Origin: Apostichopus japonicus | Lineage: Eukaryota; Echinodermata; Holothuroidea; Aspidochirotida; Stichopodidae | DNA length: 64,000 bases | Reading direction: 5' to 3' | NCBI RefSeq assembly: GCF_037975245.1 | Contig: NC_092575.1 | Span: 3,447,501-3,511,500 of the forward strand | Shown here: piece after piece, positions 43,586 through 64,000 of the stretch | Numbering within the stretch: the first letter of the stretch is position 1 | Layout of the letters: the number at the start of each line of letters is the position of its first letter | Notes under the pieces: model-generated | The model's input: the letters and a program-made list of their open reading frames with translations, nothing else | What the model was told of the DNA's origin: nothing | The model's database searches: none | Translations under genes and position numbers: made by a program

Positions 43586-44896
43586 TCACTTCGCCCAAAC
43601 ATCATTATTTTTTCTAGAATAATTCTGCGGGAGCATGTAAGCGCTTACCCAACTCTTTGCTCCGCAATCGTGGCAACTTCCGGCCCAAGTTGGCCCAAAA
43701 TAATGCATTTTCTTCTTCCTGACATAACTTCTGCTGTGACTATTCATTAGCCTCTCTGCGATATCACAGTGTGTCTGATCCTTAATTGGACGAAGGTACT
43801 GCTCGTATTGAGGAACACTGACCACCTTCCCTTCTTTTCTCCATTTAAAATATTCCAAATATTTTTCATCGTTGCCACTTAATTCTATCAAATGGATAGC
43901 TAACTCCGATATCGATCCAAATTGGTCGACGTGTATGAACGAATTTGGTGGTGCTTTCTGGATATAATGCTCTAACGGCGCTCCAACGACGACGGGTACT
44001 ACACCAAGCTTCAGTGCGCGCCAAAATTTCTCCGTGATGTAGTCGTCACAACAACTGTTCTCTAAACTCAAATAGAACTTGTACTTGCGTATCACATCGA
44101 ATAACAGTGTCTCCCTATCCCATGGCAACTGTTCGTCACCACATTTGCCATACGTCTCCACAGGGATCAATTTATCGAGATCTTTGACAAATTTGAGTCG
44201 ATCCCATTGCAAAGTCTCGCAATGACTCGCCACCCAGGCTAACAGACCCCGCTTCGGATTCAAGAAATTCTTGAGATTAACGTCTCTGACTTGGCCATTA
44301 TCGAAACGTTCGTAGAATCCATAGGGATGAGAAAAGTCAGCGTCGTTCTTATAAGTGACTGACCAGTCGTAAGTGTCGTTCCCGTACTTTTGAGGGGGCT
44401 GTAACCCAGTGATATAAAGCGGACTATCTTGGGTAATCATAATCCACTTTTGATTTCTCGTCCGATTGCCGTGTACCCAGTTCCACATTTCCGGCGTCAA
44501 CCAGTGAAACACATTGGTGAATACGACTGCGTCGTAGTGCTTTATTTCACTTGGTTCCTTCGTGTGGTTTAGAAGTACAGAACATTCCGTGAGTGGGCAG
44601 TTGATCACCCGAGGAAACTTTACGAGAGATCTATAGCGAGCACCAGCACCGTGTTTACAGAACGAAAACCAGTCTTGCCTTATACCGAATAATACAACAC
44701 GTTTTTGACATGATTCATGCGCCGCTCGGAAAAATAGCCCATTTCTCAAAATCGATAAAATCACATTCCCTTGAGAAACCCCAGTCTCGTATTCATACAT
44801 TTCATTAGTGGGAGGTAAATAAAATAATGTGGTTACCATGAATGTCGTTGCAAAGAAAGTTAGAAGAAACTTCTTAATCCTCTTAATCTGATTCAT
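43586..44896 (-). CDS. Alpha-1,3-fucosyltransferase, GT10 family (single coding exon)
   Basis: This enzyme should transfer L-fucose from GDP-fucose in alpha-1,3 linkage to GlcNAc-containing glycans in the Golgi. The open frame runs to 45052, but I choose the ATG at 44896, giving 436 residues. It starts MNQIKRIKK followed by a 18-residue hydrophobic anchor (residues 10-27), the classic basic-tail/type II Golgi signal. A splice acceptor (TTTTTTACAG) lies 31 nt upstream, so the extra 52 codons are probably intronic. GT10 hallmarks: YDWSVTYKNDADFSHPYG (residues 176-193, the acceptor-side loop of alpha-1,3 enzymes), LLAWVASHC (218-226) and the GDP-fucose motif FYLSLENSCCDDYITEKFWR (274-293), then the VVPVVVGAP stretch and an FIHVDQF motif. 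Four N-glycosylation sequons (NHT, NRT, NDT, NYS) and Cys residues near the C-terminus fit a luminal domain. Length is typical. Family is certain; which vertebrate FUT it matches is not. Confidence 0.93.
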   Translation of the reverse strand: MNQIKRIKKFLLTFFATTFMVTTLFYLPPTNEMYEYETGVSQGNVILSILRNGLFFRAAHESCQKRVVLFGIRQDWFSFCKHGAGARYRSLVKFPRVINCPLTECSVLLNHTKEPSEIKHYDAVVFTNVFHWLTPEMWNWVHGNRTRNQKWIMITQDSPLYITGLQPPQKYGNDTYDWSVTYKNDADFSHPYGFYERFDNGQVRDVNLKNFLNPKRGLLAWVASHCETLQWDRLKFVKDLDKLIPVETYGKCGDEQLPWDRETLLFDVIRKYKFYLSLENSCCDDYITEKFWRALKLGVVPVVVGAPLEHYIQKAPPNSFIHVDQFGSISELAIHLIELSGNDEKYLEYFKWRKEGKVVSVPQYEQYLRPIKDQTHCDIAERLMNSHSRSYVRKKKMHYFGPTWAGSCHDCGAKSWVSAYMLPQNYSRKNNDVWAK

Positions 44897-44927
44897 TGTG
44901 CGAAGGAAGGGTTGTGAAAATTTTGGT
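44897..44927 (-). other. Fucosyltransferase 5' UTR end with splice acceptor
   Basis: On the minus strand the sequence CAGTTTTTTACAG ends at 44928, followed by 31 nt and then the chosen ATG. The pyrimidine-rich run and AG are a good acceptor. This suggests that the 5' UTR is split by an intron and that the in-frame codons upstream are not translated. The donor exon was not identified. Confidence 0.5.
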
Positions 44928-45229
44928 CTGTAAAAAACTGATAAATGACTCCCAGTTATAATAAGTCCAGAAACTTCAAATGGGACATCCACAGTCTTCT
45001 CTTGTTTTTTTACTAACTCGGAGGTCGTTTGTTGCACGTCCAATACGAACAATTCTCTCAGTTTTGTAGATTAACAATGTAATTGCTATAGCCTGTTGAC
45101 AAAGGAATAACAGAGACATGACAATATAATTAACTGTAAAGAATAACAGGTATAATATATACGTCACTTCACAGGAAATATAAAGATCGGAATTATATAG
45201 ATCGATTTAGACGCTGAATAACGCCGAAT

Positions 45230-45380
<151 letters not shown>

Positions 45381-45602
45381 CAACGTTCGCATGCCCACCC
45401 GGAAGGGTGCTCAAGGTCGTGGATACGCTATAATTCTTTTTCGCTTTTGTCGTGTATGGTTAATTTCAGTTCTTTGTTTAAGTTTGCCCTTACGACGGAC
45501 CGGGAAGTAACCTACTTTAGGCTAGGGTGCTTGCATGCATGCATGCACCCCTGTTATTGGCCTTGTGCTGAGGGTATTCTCAGGTCAATCAATGGTATAG
45601 AG

Positions 45603-46004
45603 CAGGGTTGTCCAACCTTTTGCAGAGGAGAGCCGCATGGAATGATTATGATGAAGGAGGGGGCCGCATGAACCCTACGCTCGATTTTTCGATTTTTGCC
45701 CGAAGCCCAGGGCAACACGATATGAGCACTGCGCGCGGAGCGCACTGATTTATTTTCCTTCCTGATAAGACATGAATAAAGTCCAGCCGCCCCCCCCCCC
45801 CCTCCGCTGAGAGAGTGTCACACAAACTGACCTGTATGCAGTTTTTTGGACCCAGAAGGTTCGAATGATTGATTATATAGCTTAAAATTGTTATCAATAA
45901 ATCTGCTCACTAACATTTCGCACCGTAGAGCATCTCTGGCGGGCCGGACGCAACCATGCGGCGGGCCGGACTGTGGCACGCGGGCCGTAGGTTGGACAAC
46001 CCTG
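45603..46004. mobile_element. 402-bp hAT-like MITE (CAGGGTTGTCCAACCT termini)
   Basis: The ends CAGGGTTGTCCAACCT and AGGTTGGACAACCCTG are perfect inverses. Flanks GTATAGAG and GTATAGGG agree at seven of eight positions, an 8-bp duplication. The interior carries GGGCCGCATG and GCGGGCCGGA phrases typical of this widespread hAT MITE style. No protein. Confidence 0.9.
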
Positions 46005-46012
46005 GTATAGGG

Positions 46013-47481
46013 AAACTTGTTTTGTGTTCCGATTACTTTTTGCTTTGTCTTAAATCGCTCTTTCACATGAAACGCAGACTATGCATGTGCTTTGTTTTAC
46101 TTGTGTGTGTGTGTGTGTTTATGTTCGTACGTGCTTGTGTGTCTCTGTATTTGTACGTGTGTATGGGTGTGGGTGTGGGGGGGGGGTAAGCGTGAGTTTT
46201 GTATTCACTGAAGGTTTGTTTTTTCTGGATATGTATACATATATTTCGGTCTAAGAGGAGAAGAAGAAATACTCAATTCAGAATCATTTTTTTTTGGCAT
46301 TATGTTAATAATTCCTTAATTGTATCATTCAGATGACATACCTACATAAATACATACATAAATATAATCGATGTACAGTATACATGTTTAATAATCGTGA
46401 ATAAATGAGATGGAAAGAAAAAACTCCTAATTCAGAAATGCCTAATCAACATGCATAAGGAAACAAAAGAAAACACTGACCTGTTTAATATTCCCTGCTT
46501 TCAAAACATCGACATAATATCATGTTATTGTATCGAACGATATGATCCTATACGTTATCATGTCAGATTAAAAATTGTCTTCCAAAAGAGCACAAAAAAT
46601 AAAAAAAAGGTCACAATATGTAAACACTCTTGTCTCCTTTGGTGTAACGATAGGTAAAACTGCCACAGTGCACCGTATGACACAATTCCTTAGTTTCGTA
46701 GTGATCTGATTCCAGATTCCTACTCTCGTCAAAATTCAAGATTTTTGTTCCATTTGGTAACCCTTCTTTTTTTCAGCAAAACTTTCCAATCCATAAAACC
46801 ATTTGTACTAATTTTTAAACGTGTTTTGACCAAGTTTCCACGACCGCGATTCCACCAAACTTTGTCAAAAAAACTTCATATATCTATTGAATTGCAATCA
46901 AACTTGATTGGAACTTGCAACAAGAGCTCGCTGAAATTGAGACCAGTTAAAATGACTTAAGAAGTCAACTTATTTATAAAGTGATAAGTCCAATAGCCTA
47001 TGCGTAATTAGTACACGGATTGGTCGGAGTAACACACAGATACACACACCCACGCACATACACATGCACATAGGTTACTAAAAGTAGTGAGTTTAAGTAC
47101 AGAATGATATAGGAACTAGAACTGTACAATGCTTCAGTCTTTATGTCCTTCGTTCGATTTTTTTTTCTATTCGCTTGAATGACTTTAACGTCAAGCTGAA
47201 TTAACTGTTTTGAAGCATCACACAATAGGGACACCAGAACGAGTCAGCCTTTCATTTTTGATTTACCAATGTATAAGGTTCAAAAAAAATTATAAGTGGT
47301 GGCGAATATTCAACAGAGCATAAAACTAAACTTCACACCATGTTGTTCAAGTAACTACGAAAAAAACATATTTGTTTAGTACAAAAAAAAACCATGCGGC
47401 AACCTACATAATGGGTAATGTACATACACAGTTTTTTTCTCATTATTTTTCATTGTGCTCCTTGTGTAATGTGTGCCTGTA
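46013..47481. other. Intergenic sequence, nothing recognised
   Basis: A (GT)n run at 46100-46117 and a G run near 46180; no gene. Confidence 0.5.
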
Positions 47482-48063
47482 TAAAAGGATTGGTTCAGTT
47501 GTCATACATGTTTATGTTATATGAAAGAGGACAATAAAAGAAACACAATGGTGAAAAAAAACTGTTCAAATATCTTTTTTCGGTTAAAGAGATATTCAAG
47601 TGTAATGTTTTATCAGATTGTGTAGAAACTGCTGAAATCTGACTAGCTGTGATGTCACATCCTCACATTCCTGAAAAGTCTTTGTTTTTTTCTCTAAATA
47701 TTCTGTGAGATTTCATGACTTTCAACCAAAACATATGTCAGGAGATTTCATATTTGTCAAAGGAAGTATTTGAGATTGAACATCTGAAGAATTTTTGATT
47801 ATATTATTTTCAATTGTGTTAAAAAATGTAAATAATTTTTAAAGAAATATATTCACAAATGTTAAGGAAGTGAGGAGGTGACATCACACCCTCACAGTAA
47901 GTCTTTCTACACCAGTCGTTTTCAAAGAAATTTAGATATCTTCAAAGTGTCATATCTCCTTAACAGAGCATGCGCTATCATGGTAGTTTCTTCACTGTTC
48001 GTTTTGTCTTTTTGTGCTCTTTCATACAAAATAGACATGTCAAACACCTGAACCAATCCTTTA
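47482..48063. mobile_element. About 580-bp element with long imperfect inverted repeats
   Basis: AAAGGATTGGTTCAG at the left and CTGAACCAATCCTTT at the right are inverses, and similarity extends inward about 90 bp (ATGAAAGAG.ACAA region). A second inner pair is GTGATGTCACATCCTCAC and GTGACATCACACCCTCAC. Exact borders and the target duplication are unclear; TA is possible. Confidence 0.7.
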
Positions 48064-48221
48064 AACAATGGTTTTTTTTAATTAACACCGCTTATAGTTC
48101 CTTGTCTTAATTTTTCACAGCAATGATATATATGGAATGTTATTGTTTGTACCCGGCCTGTGTAAAAACCACACTTATGACACTATCAAATCTTTAGTTT
48201 TTCACCACTCTATCCCCTCCC

Positions 48222-48680
48222 CAGGCACGTAGCCAGAGCCTTGTGCCCCACTCCCTCCCAGAAAAATGATCATTTTTCTTTTCAAAATTCCTAGCTCAAT
48301 ATAAAAAAAAAGGCAGGGTTGTATGAATGGATGAAACTCCTATAAACAACCACAACTACAACCCAGTTTTATGACCTAGGCCTACAATAACATAATTGTT
48401 TCATTTACAAAAAAAATTGAAAAAAAAATCCCTTCTGGCACCAACCATTTGACAGTCTGTGCTAAATCTGTAAAAATATGAAATATGGACCAATAAAAGA
48501 GAAAAATGAAATACAAATGTAGGGGAAAAAAGAGGGAAAACACGGTATCATTTGGCATCTATGCCGCCTGAAGTATGGACAAATTTCTCAAAGGGGAGGG
48601 GGGACACCCCTTCCCCTTATACCCCTCTCCCAGGACGGCGAACCTCCCCCCTTAATCGATGCCTCTGCCCTACGGGCCTG
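48222..48680. mobile_element. 459-bp TIR element, hAT-like
   Basis: Starts CAGGCACGTAGCCAGAG and ends CTCTGCCCTACGGGCCTG, imperfect inverses. Flanks CCCCTCCC and TCCCTCCC agree at seven of eight positions, though both are low complexity. No coding content. Confidence 0.6.
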
Positions 48681-49442
48681 TCCCTCCCTCAGATATACCA
48701 GGCTCTCAAAAGTCTCCAACCACAAAACATATGGCGAGAATTTTTATACCATTTTACTATTATAACCTCTGAATGTTTTTAGTCACCGGGAAATTTTAAT
48801 ATAGCCTATAATTTAACAATGTCAATTTGAAAATCAACAAACTGGTTTTTGTTGTTTTTTTTTTTGGCCAAGTTTTCGCAAACTTAGCATGTGACAATAA
48901 TTTGAGGCTTAAACATGGTAACTCGTTCGCTTCTTGTATATTTTCCTTTATGTATTGTTACTGCATGTAGGATCATTTCTGTATCAGAAGTAGGATATCT
49001 TCATTTGCATGCATATAAACCCGAAAAGTTTGATGACTTGCTACATGTTTACAAGAGAGAAAACGGGAACCCTGGATAACTAAAATCTATATAACCTTCT
49101 TGTTTGTTTTTTGTTTTTCCATTTTGAAGGCAATCAAGACAAATGCACCTACTATAAGTTTAAAGAGTAAATAGGTCTTTTTTCTTCTTTCTTTATCCAA
49201 AGGCGACATTGCCCGAGGTGTGCGCTCGCGTTATTATATACAAGCTATACAAAGAAGTGTAAGCACGGACTTAGTAGCTCAAATTGAAATATGCTTTAAA
49301 AATATACCAAAACGAAACCAACCATCTTTGTTTTCTATGGGACGCTTGGATAAACTCCTAGCTGGGACCTCTCCGAAATCAGGAGTCAATTATCCTAGTC
49401 TGAGTATTACAACACGCGTATTTATTATCATTAGTTTGAACA

Positions 49443-49475
<33 letters not shown>
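48681..49475. other. Intergenic sequence, short TA tract at end
   Basis: Nothing recognised except a TA run at 49444-49473 adjoining the tail of the next repeat. Confidence 0.5.
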
Positions 49476-49476
<1 letters not shown>

Positions 49477-49835
49477 GAAAATCGTAATGAGTTGGAAAAT
49501 CAAGAACAGTGAAAAAACTTTCAGCCTCCACCGGGATTCGAACCCGGGCCTCCCGCTCTGTACGCGGACACCCTAACCACTAGGCTATGGACGCTGATTG
49601 TATGTCCAGAGGTTCGAAACCGGTAAGGAAGATCGTAATTCCACTGTAGGCGTTTGTCACCTGTATCGAACAATACTAGTTCTGTTTTTGGTGACATATT
49701 TTGCCTTACTCTAGAGATCAAACATGATCCTAACCAACTCGAAAATCATTTGTGATTCCTAAAGCCGGATCTCGAAAGAGATACTTTGAACAGACTTTAT
49801 GTTAATGCAATGGAGGTAAACCACAAAGGCAAATG
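49476..49835 (-). repeat. Repeat family A copy (minus), with clean tRNA-like fold
   Basis: On the minus strand it runs from the leader near 49835 to the tail at 49476. The tRNA-like part (49594-49523) folds with acceptor, D, anticodon and T arms: D arm GCCTAGTGGTTAGGGT, anticodon arm TCCGC-GTACAGA-GCGGG with T at position 33, T arm CCGGGTTCGAATCCCGG. The anticodon would be ACA. The 3' CCA is absent. Confidence 0.85.
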
Positions 49836-49847
49836 AATATATATAAA

Positions 49848-49876
<29 letters not shown>

Positions 49877-49882
<6 letters not shown>

Positions 49883-50190
49883 ATCGTAATGAGTTGGAAA
49901 ATCCAGAACAGTGAAAAAACTTCCAGCCTCCACCGAGATTCGAACCCGGGCCCCCCGCTTTGTACGCGGACACCCTAACCAACTAGGCCATGGACGCTGA
50001 TAGTATGTCCAGAGGTTCTAAACCGGTAAGGAAGATCGTAATTCCACTGTAGGCGTTTGTCACCTGTATCGAACAATACCAGTTCTGTTTTCGGTGACAT
50101 ATTTGGCCTTATTCTAGAGATCAAACATGATGCTAACCAACTCGAAAATCATTTTTTGATTCCTAAAGCCGGATCTCGGAAGAGATACTT
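49877..50190 (-). repeat. Repeat family A copy (minus), tandem neighbour
   Basis: It lies head to tail with the 49476-49835 copy across a TA tract (49837-49879). The tRNA-like part is 49997-49925 with small changes (TAGTTGGTTAGGG A box, CGAATCTCGG B-box side). It lacks the leader. Confidence 0.82.
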
Positions 50191-53100
50191 ACACAAAGGT
50201 TAAATTGTCAAGAACAAACGACATAAAAACACTAACAATTTACTTGTTTTCTGAATTTGATATTGTAAAGATATACGTTGGTTATCAACTATAAATTTAT
50301 AACGTCTATTTACATGAAAATGTTGAACACCGTCATATGCAAAGTGAACAAACGCCCCCTCTTAATAATGTTTACACGGACAATAGTCTTTACCAAAATA
50401 ACGGCCATTTTGGATCACTATATTTAAACAGGTTTTTCTTGATCGATTTTGTACAATTAAACTTGAGGCCTTATCATCACAAGTTGACATACTTTTAAGG
50501 GAATATTTTTTAAAGAAAATACATTTCCATGGATTAAGGGACGCATTTCATTCGCGAAAATATCCTCCATGCATGAACAAGTCTTATAACAATTCATATG
50601 GATATTTGTGAGCGCGGGTGTGCATAATGGCGATCTTAAGCGTCTCAGTAGAGGGCGCTATCAGTATATATACACATCTGGATCATAACAGTGCCTTTGG
50701 TACGGCTCTGGGAAGTTTTCAGATCTCAATCTATTTGCTAGTTGTGTATCTTTATAAAGTATAATATCTTTAAAAAGTTCTTGTCTTCTTAACTCAGTTT
50801 AGCGGACGTCATTGAAAATACATGAAAGATGCTTTCTGATTGGTTGACGACCAGATGTGTGTGAATGTTGTGTTACTTGAGTGGCCTATGTATTTGTGGT
50901 TAAAACCGTATATTAGTTCGAACATGTCAGACTATGCTCGAATCAAAGAATCGGGAAATACTCTATCCATCAGTCTCCGTCAGAGATTTCTCAAAGGAAT
51001 GCTCAGTAATGACTGCAGCTTGCCAAGTGTCGCGGAACTACAAAGGACCCGATGTGACAGCGCCCTCTGTTTGTTGAGCTGGAGATCTCCATTTGGCTTA
51101 TTTGACACAATCAAACGATTCATATCCATGGTTCCCAAACTGTATTTGAAATCTTTCTCGAAGCCTCGCCTTATGACGTCACGCGTAGCATGATGTTTCT
51201 GTCCGAAACGAAGCCTAAACAAGCGATACGCGACAAGCTTGCCTGCGTACCTCGGCACTGTTTCTTTTTAAGATATCACGCACCCAAAACAAGTCCTTCG
51301 TATTTTCGACAGGGTGAATTTGCATGTCTCCCAAAGTAGGCCTTGCAGATTTTGTCGTGACTTAAACCATGATAGTGCAGATTATTGCAAGGTCGGATCA
51401 GCGTATATAGAAAACCATGCGACCGACGCAATGCATAAGGGTAACCATACGCCAGCTCATGTATTATGCTAACAGTGCTAAACCTTGTTATATGTATTAC
51501 CCCCTCCTCCCTCCATGTTATAGTTTATTATTTTGTAACGGAAAAACCGTATAGCAGATCCTGTAGACTTTCACTCCTGGTCGAAACAATTCCCCCTTTC
51601 TTTAAACCAGAGATACTATAAGGAAAAAAGTATTTTGTAAATGTACCTAGGTAAGTGCGCACGTATGTGTGTACGTATGTGTATATTAATGCGTGTATGT
51701 ATATGAACTTGTACTTACTAAAATGAAACAAGGAAGGAAGTACATGAGATATGTTTCTCAATTATGGCTTCCCTTAACAGATTATTTTAGTGCAAAATAA
51801 GCTATAATCTTTCAAAAAGTATTTCCCGTGGGTCAAGATTTAGATGACCTCTCATAAATCTTCGATGAGTGTGCAATTATAAGAAACAATAAATGCACAG
51901 ACTCACATAGGCCAAATAACTTGGGTGTGACAAGCTTATTACATCTTACCACCGGAGTGACCATCGGAGTGACCGTTATAATTGTGACGTCACTGCAGCC
52001 TTTTTTGTGTGTGGCGGATATTGATTTAGCAGCATACCCGTGTACCCTTCCCTTCCATCACCTGAATCAACAAAACCTGATTCTAGTTACTCTGTGATGA
52101 ATGACTATAGCTGGGTATTTAATCCATGACCCACTCCCACCCCCCCCCCCCCCTCCAATAGGAGTTTAACTATATCAACATTGAATAGCAGATTTTATTA
52201 TGACAGATATAAACAGATGCGAATCGCACGCTGATTATATAGGCAATAACACACTATATACTATAACATACCATTACTGTCTATACCCGACCAACAACTT
52301 ATACATATAAATATATAGATATTAATAGCCTATACATTCTTAGTCGGTGCCGTTAAAAGCGTTAGTATAGTAACGAGGAAGTCTAACCAAATATTGCATT
52401 CCGTTTCAACAGCTCAATTATAATTTGGGATCAATCTTGAAATCTGAATATCAGCGTGGCTTCCATATTTGTTTTTTTTACCACAGTCAACGTCAAAATT
52501 CACTGTGTATACGCATATAGGATGACAGAGGGATAGCTATATAGTGTTATAAACAGGAAGGATGGTTTCTTTTTTTGGTTTTGATTTCAGGTTACCGTTT
52601 GGCCTTCCTGCTGTCGTCATTCGCCAAGTGATGTGAAGTGATGTGGATAGCTCGTTCAACTTAGTTAATAGCTCTGAGGTGATCAAAGTCATCTTAAATA
52701 GTTGCCGCGAGATACACGAATGTGATATAATGTGTCTTTGGGTATAGTGTTGTGTATATTACAGCTTCCAAGCTACCACATTCGGATGTTTGAATGGTAA
52801 AGTGTGCATGGATACCAATATCGATACTGGGCAGCCTTCGGGGAAACTGTTATCGTCGTAGTCACTTTACCAGATAACCAAACGGGGAAAGGGACTTATT
52901 TGTTTTGTTTTTGGAGTTACATAGTTTCTCGATTTTCGACGGATTTCATATTTAATATATAACCAAAAACTGCAGACGTTTTAGAGTCTGCAGTAATAAT
53001 CGGTGCTTGGCGGAATGAAACTGTAAGTTCAAATCACCAAATGAAACTTTCGATTGGACAGACTACAGTATTGTGTGCAGAAGGTGTGCAGTTTATTTTA

Positions 53101-53541
53101 CACACTGGTACAGGGATTATATCGGCAGAAGTGGTTTCGTTCGTCTTTCGCTTAACTTGCTATGCTCTTTATTTTTTCGAACGGTTGCAAATATGAGCTA
53201 TACTCAAAGCTCTTTATTTTCTCACCAAGTTGTTTGTGATTTATAATTCATCCCTTTCGTGTGTTAAACTACGTACGTATCCAAATCTGTATACTAGATA
53301 GTTTGAGGCAAATTACAATATCTCAATATATAATATTACAAAAACAAAATAACAAAAACTGATATGATCGTTCTGACGTCATCTTTGTGTCACATTTTGA
53401 CTGTACTACAGATTTTCTTATTTAAATCAAACCCAACTTCAAATCGTTTTCTTGAAGGTTTTTGATTTCTACCGGTGACAACAACCAACAAATAATCATA
53501 AAAATAATAATAATAAAAAATCATTTCCAAAAAAAAAAAAA
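50191..53541. other. Upstream flank of the CNG channel gene; no exon recognised
   Basis: About 3.3 kb expected to hold the channel promoter and 5' UTR. Overlapping open frames at 50840-51193 (+) and 51258-50980 (-) have no family match that I can see. A C run lies near 52141. Confidence 0.45.
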
Positions 53542-62853
<9,312 letters not shown>

Positions 62854-63713
62854 GTAAGTTAATTGTTTTGTTTTCTAACAATAAAAACATGGTATTTAGG
62901 ACACTATGTTCATTCTTGATGTGTAATATATAGTCCTGAAAATTAGGGGGGGGGGGGGGGTGGGGTGGGGGTTGGGGAGGAATATTTGAGTTAGAGAGCA
63001 TTTTTTTTTTGCATCCATCTTTGTTTCACGAAAGTCCCGTTTAAAAGGGTAATCGAGTTGTAAACTGCACTGTTAAATAAACAGTTAGTTTTCAGTATGA
63101 TTTATCAAATGAATTTTTGGCCTGTCTTCATGCAATGTACCAAATTATGTTATGTTTTTAACATTTTATTCAACTTTTGAACTTGAAAAGCATAGAATAA
63201 CAGACATAACTCTAAAACGTACAGTCCGATGGCATTTCTTTTTATAGATTTAAAAAAAAAATCAATAACGGCGTATAGATTAAGACATGGATCATCGAAT
63301 ACACTGTGATCACAGTAAGCTTAAATTGTAAGGGTGTATATAACCAATAGACTGTGCATTTCCAAGAACAATAGACTCCTATACTTCCTTTGCACATTTT
63401 CTTTCCCAAACAAAATATATATGGAGATATCTTATTGATATCTATAGATATATAGATATCTATATGTTTCAAAAGGTTAATATCTTCACAACCAGAATAT
63501 TGTCGGGGAACTATTCTCAGTTCGCCATATAGGAAGTTATTAAAGTTTTCGAATGTTAGTACTAATCTATGACTTGCTAAAAATGCTAAACACTTTGGAA
63601 CTTTTTTTCTCTCGAATATTTCAATACGAAAAGGTTTGTTCTGACAAGCTAGTAGAACATCTACGTCACGTGGATATATAAACGTAAACGAAGGTTAACA
63701 GTATGAGTGTGTA
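62854..63713. other. CNG intron 9 (gene continues right); no exon recognised
   Basis: A G run at 62947-62963 and short TA or ATCT words near 63430. The next exon is expected beyond the window. Confidence 0.5.
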
Positions 63714-63803
63714 TATATTAGGGTGTCCGCATATAAAGCGGGAGGCCCGGGTGGAAGTTTTTTTTACTGTTCTGGATTTTCCAACTCACTACGATTTCAA
63801 TTA
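63714..63803 (+). repeat. Repeat family A, truncated 3' part
   Basis: Begins inside the tRNA-like part (TAGGGTGTCCGCATATAAAG), lacks the B box (joins GCCCGGG to TGGAAG directly), then has the family tail CTGGATTTTCCAACTCACTA. Confidence 0.75.
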
Positions 63804-63914
<111 letters not shown>

Positions 63915-64000
63915 TTCGAGATCCGGCTTTAGGAATCACAAATGATTTCGAGTTGGTTAGCATCATGTTTGATCTCTAGAGTAAGGCAAAATATGTCACC
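63915..64000 (+). repeat. Repeat family A copy, cut by window edge
   Basis: TTTCGAGATCCGGCTTTAGG through AAGGCAAAATATGTCACC matches the 39055 copy from its middle onward; the tRNA-like part would lie beyond 64000. Confidence 0.85.

Noticed and set aside
50840-51258. Overlapping 117- and 92-codon frames on opposite strands
   Set aside because: Neither has a recognisable domain; one is likely the shadow of the other or both are chance.

Overview
The window is a piece of animal nuclear genome. It has spliced genes with canonical GT-AG introns, long introns, very low gene density, AT-rich DNA, many long TA microsatellites, tRNA-derived SINE-like repeats and many small terminal-inverted-repeat (TIR) DNA elements. 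A marine invertebrate deuterostome such as an echinoderm is my best guess, but that is inference from the repeat style and gene types. No prokaryotic operon, CRISPR array, rRNA or intact virus was seen. Three genes can be supported. (1) Minus strand, 26876 down to 9568 and continuing past the left edge: the 5' part of a major facilitator superfamily (MFS) transporter resembling SVOP/SV2-related proteins. It is pieced together from a 22-nt start-codon exon, a 230-nt exon and a 171-nt exon whose splice phases agree. (2) Minus strand, 43586-44896: a complete GT10 alpha-1,3-fucosyltransferase in one coding exon, with a type II membrane anchor and an upstream splice acceptor that implies a 5' UTR intron. 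(3) Plus strand, 53542-62853 and continuing to the right: a cyclic-nucleotide-gated (CNG) cation channel subunit in nine exons with matching phases. It covers the N-terminus, six-helix channel core, C-linker and nearly all of the cyclic-nucleotide-binding domain. Its pore filter has Asp where CNGA subunits have Glu. A degenerate minus-strand MFS-like fragment (33600-33856) is probably a pseudogene piece. Layout: 1-9.5 kb has no recognised exon and holds a 2.55-kb TIR element (3429-5979) with an internal 138-bp tandem array. 9.5-26.9 kb is the MFS gene, with introns full of TA tracts, a 127-bp tandem array and a 47-bp-arm foldback. 27-43 kb is a repeat desert with several SINE families, a nested insertion of one MITE into a SINE, a 2.18-kb TIR element carrying a nested 364-bp hAT-like MITE, and a 124-bp tandem array. 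43.5-45 kb is the fucosyltransferase. 45.2-53.5 kb holds TA tracts, hAT-like MITEs and two minus-strand copies of a repeat with an embedded tRNA cloverleaf. 53.5-62.9 kb is the channel gene, whose introns hold (CATA)n, (GAT)n and a nearly 0.8-kb pure pyrimidine tract. The three genes have no evident joint pathway. The most unusual sequence content is the repeat fraction: an element family with a tRNA-like module in its interior, arranged head to tail across TA tracts, and TIR elements with different termini that share one internal hairpin module.
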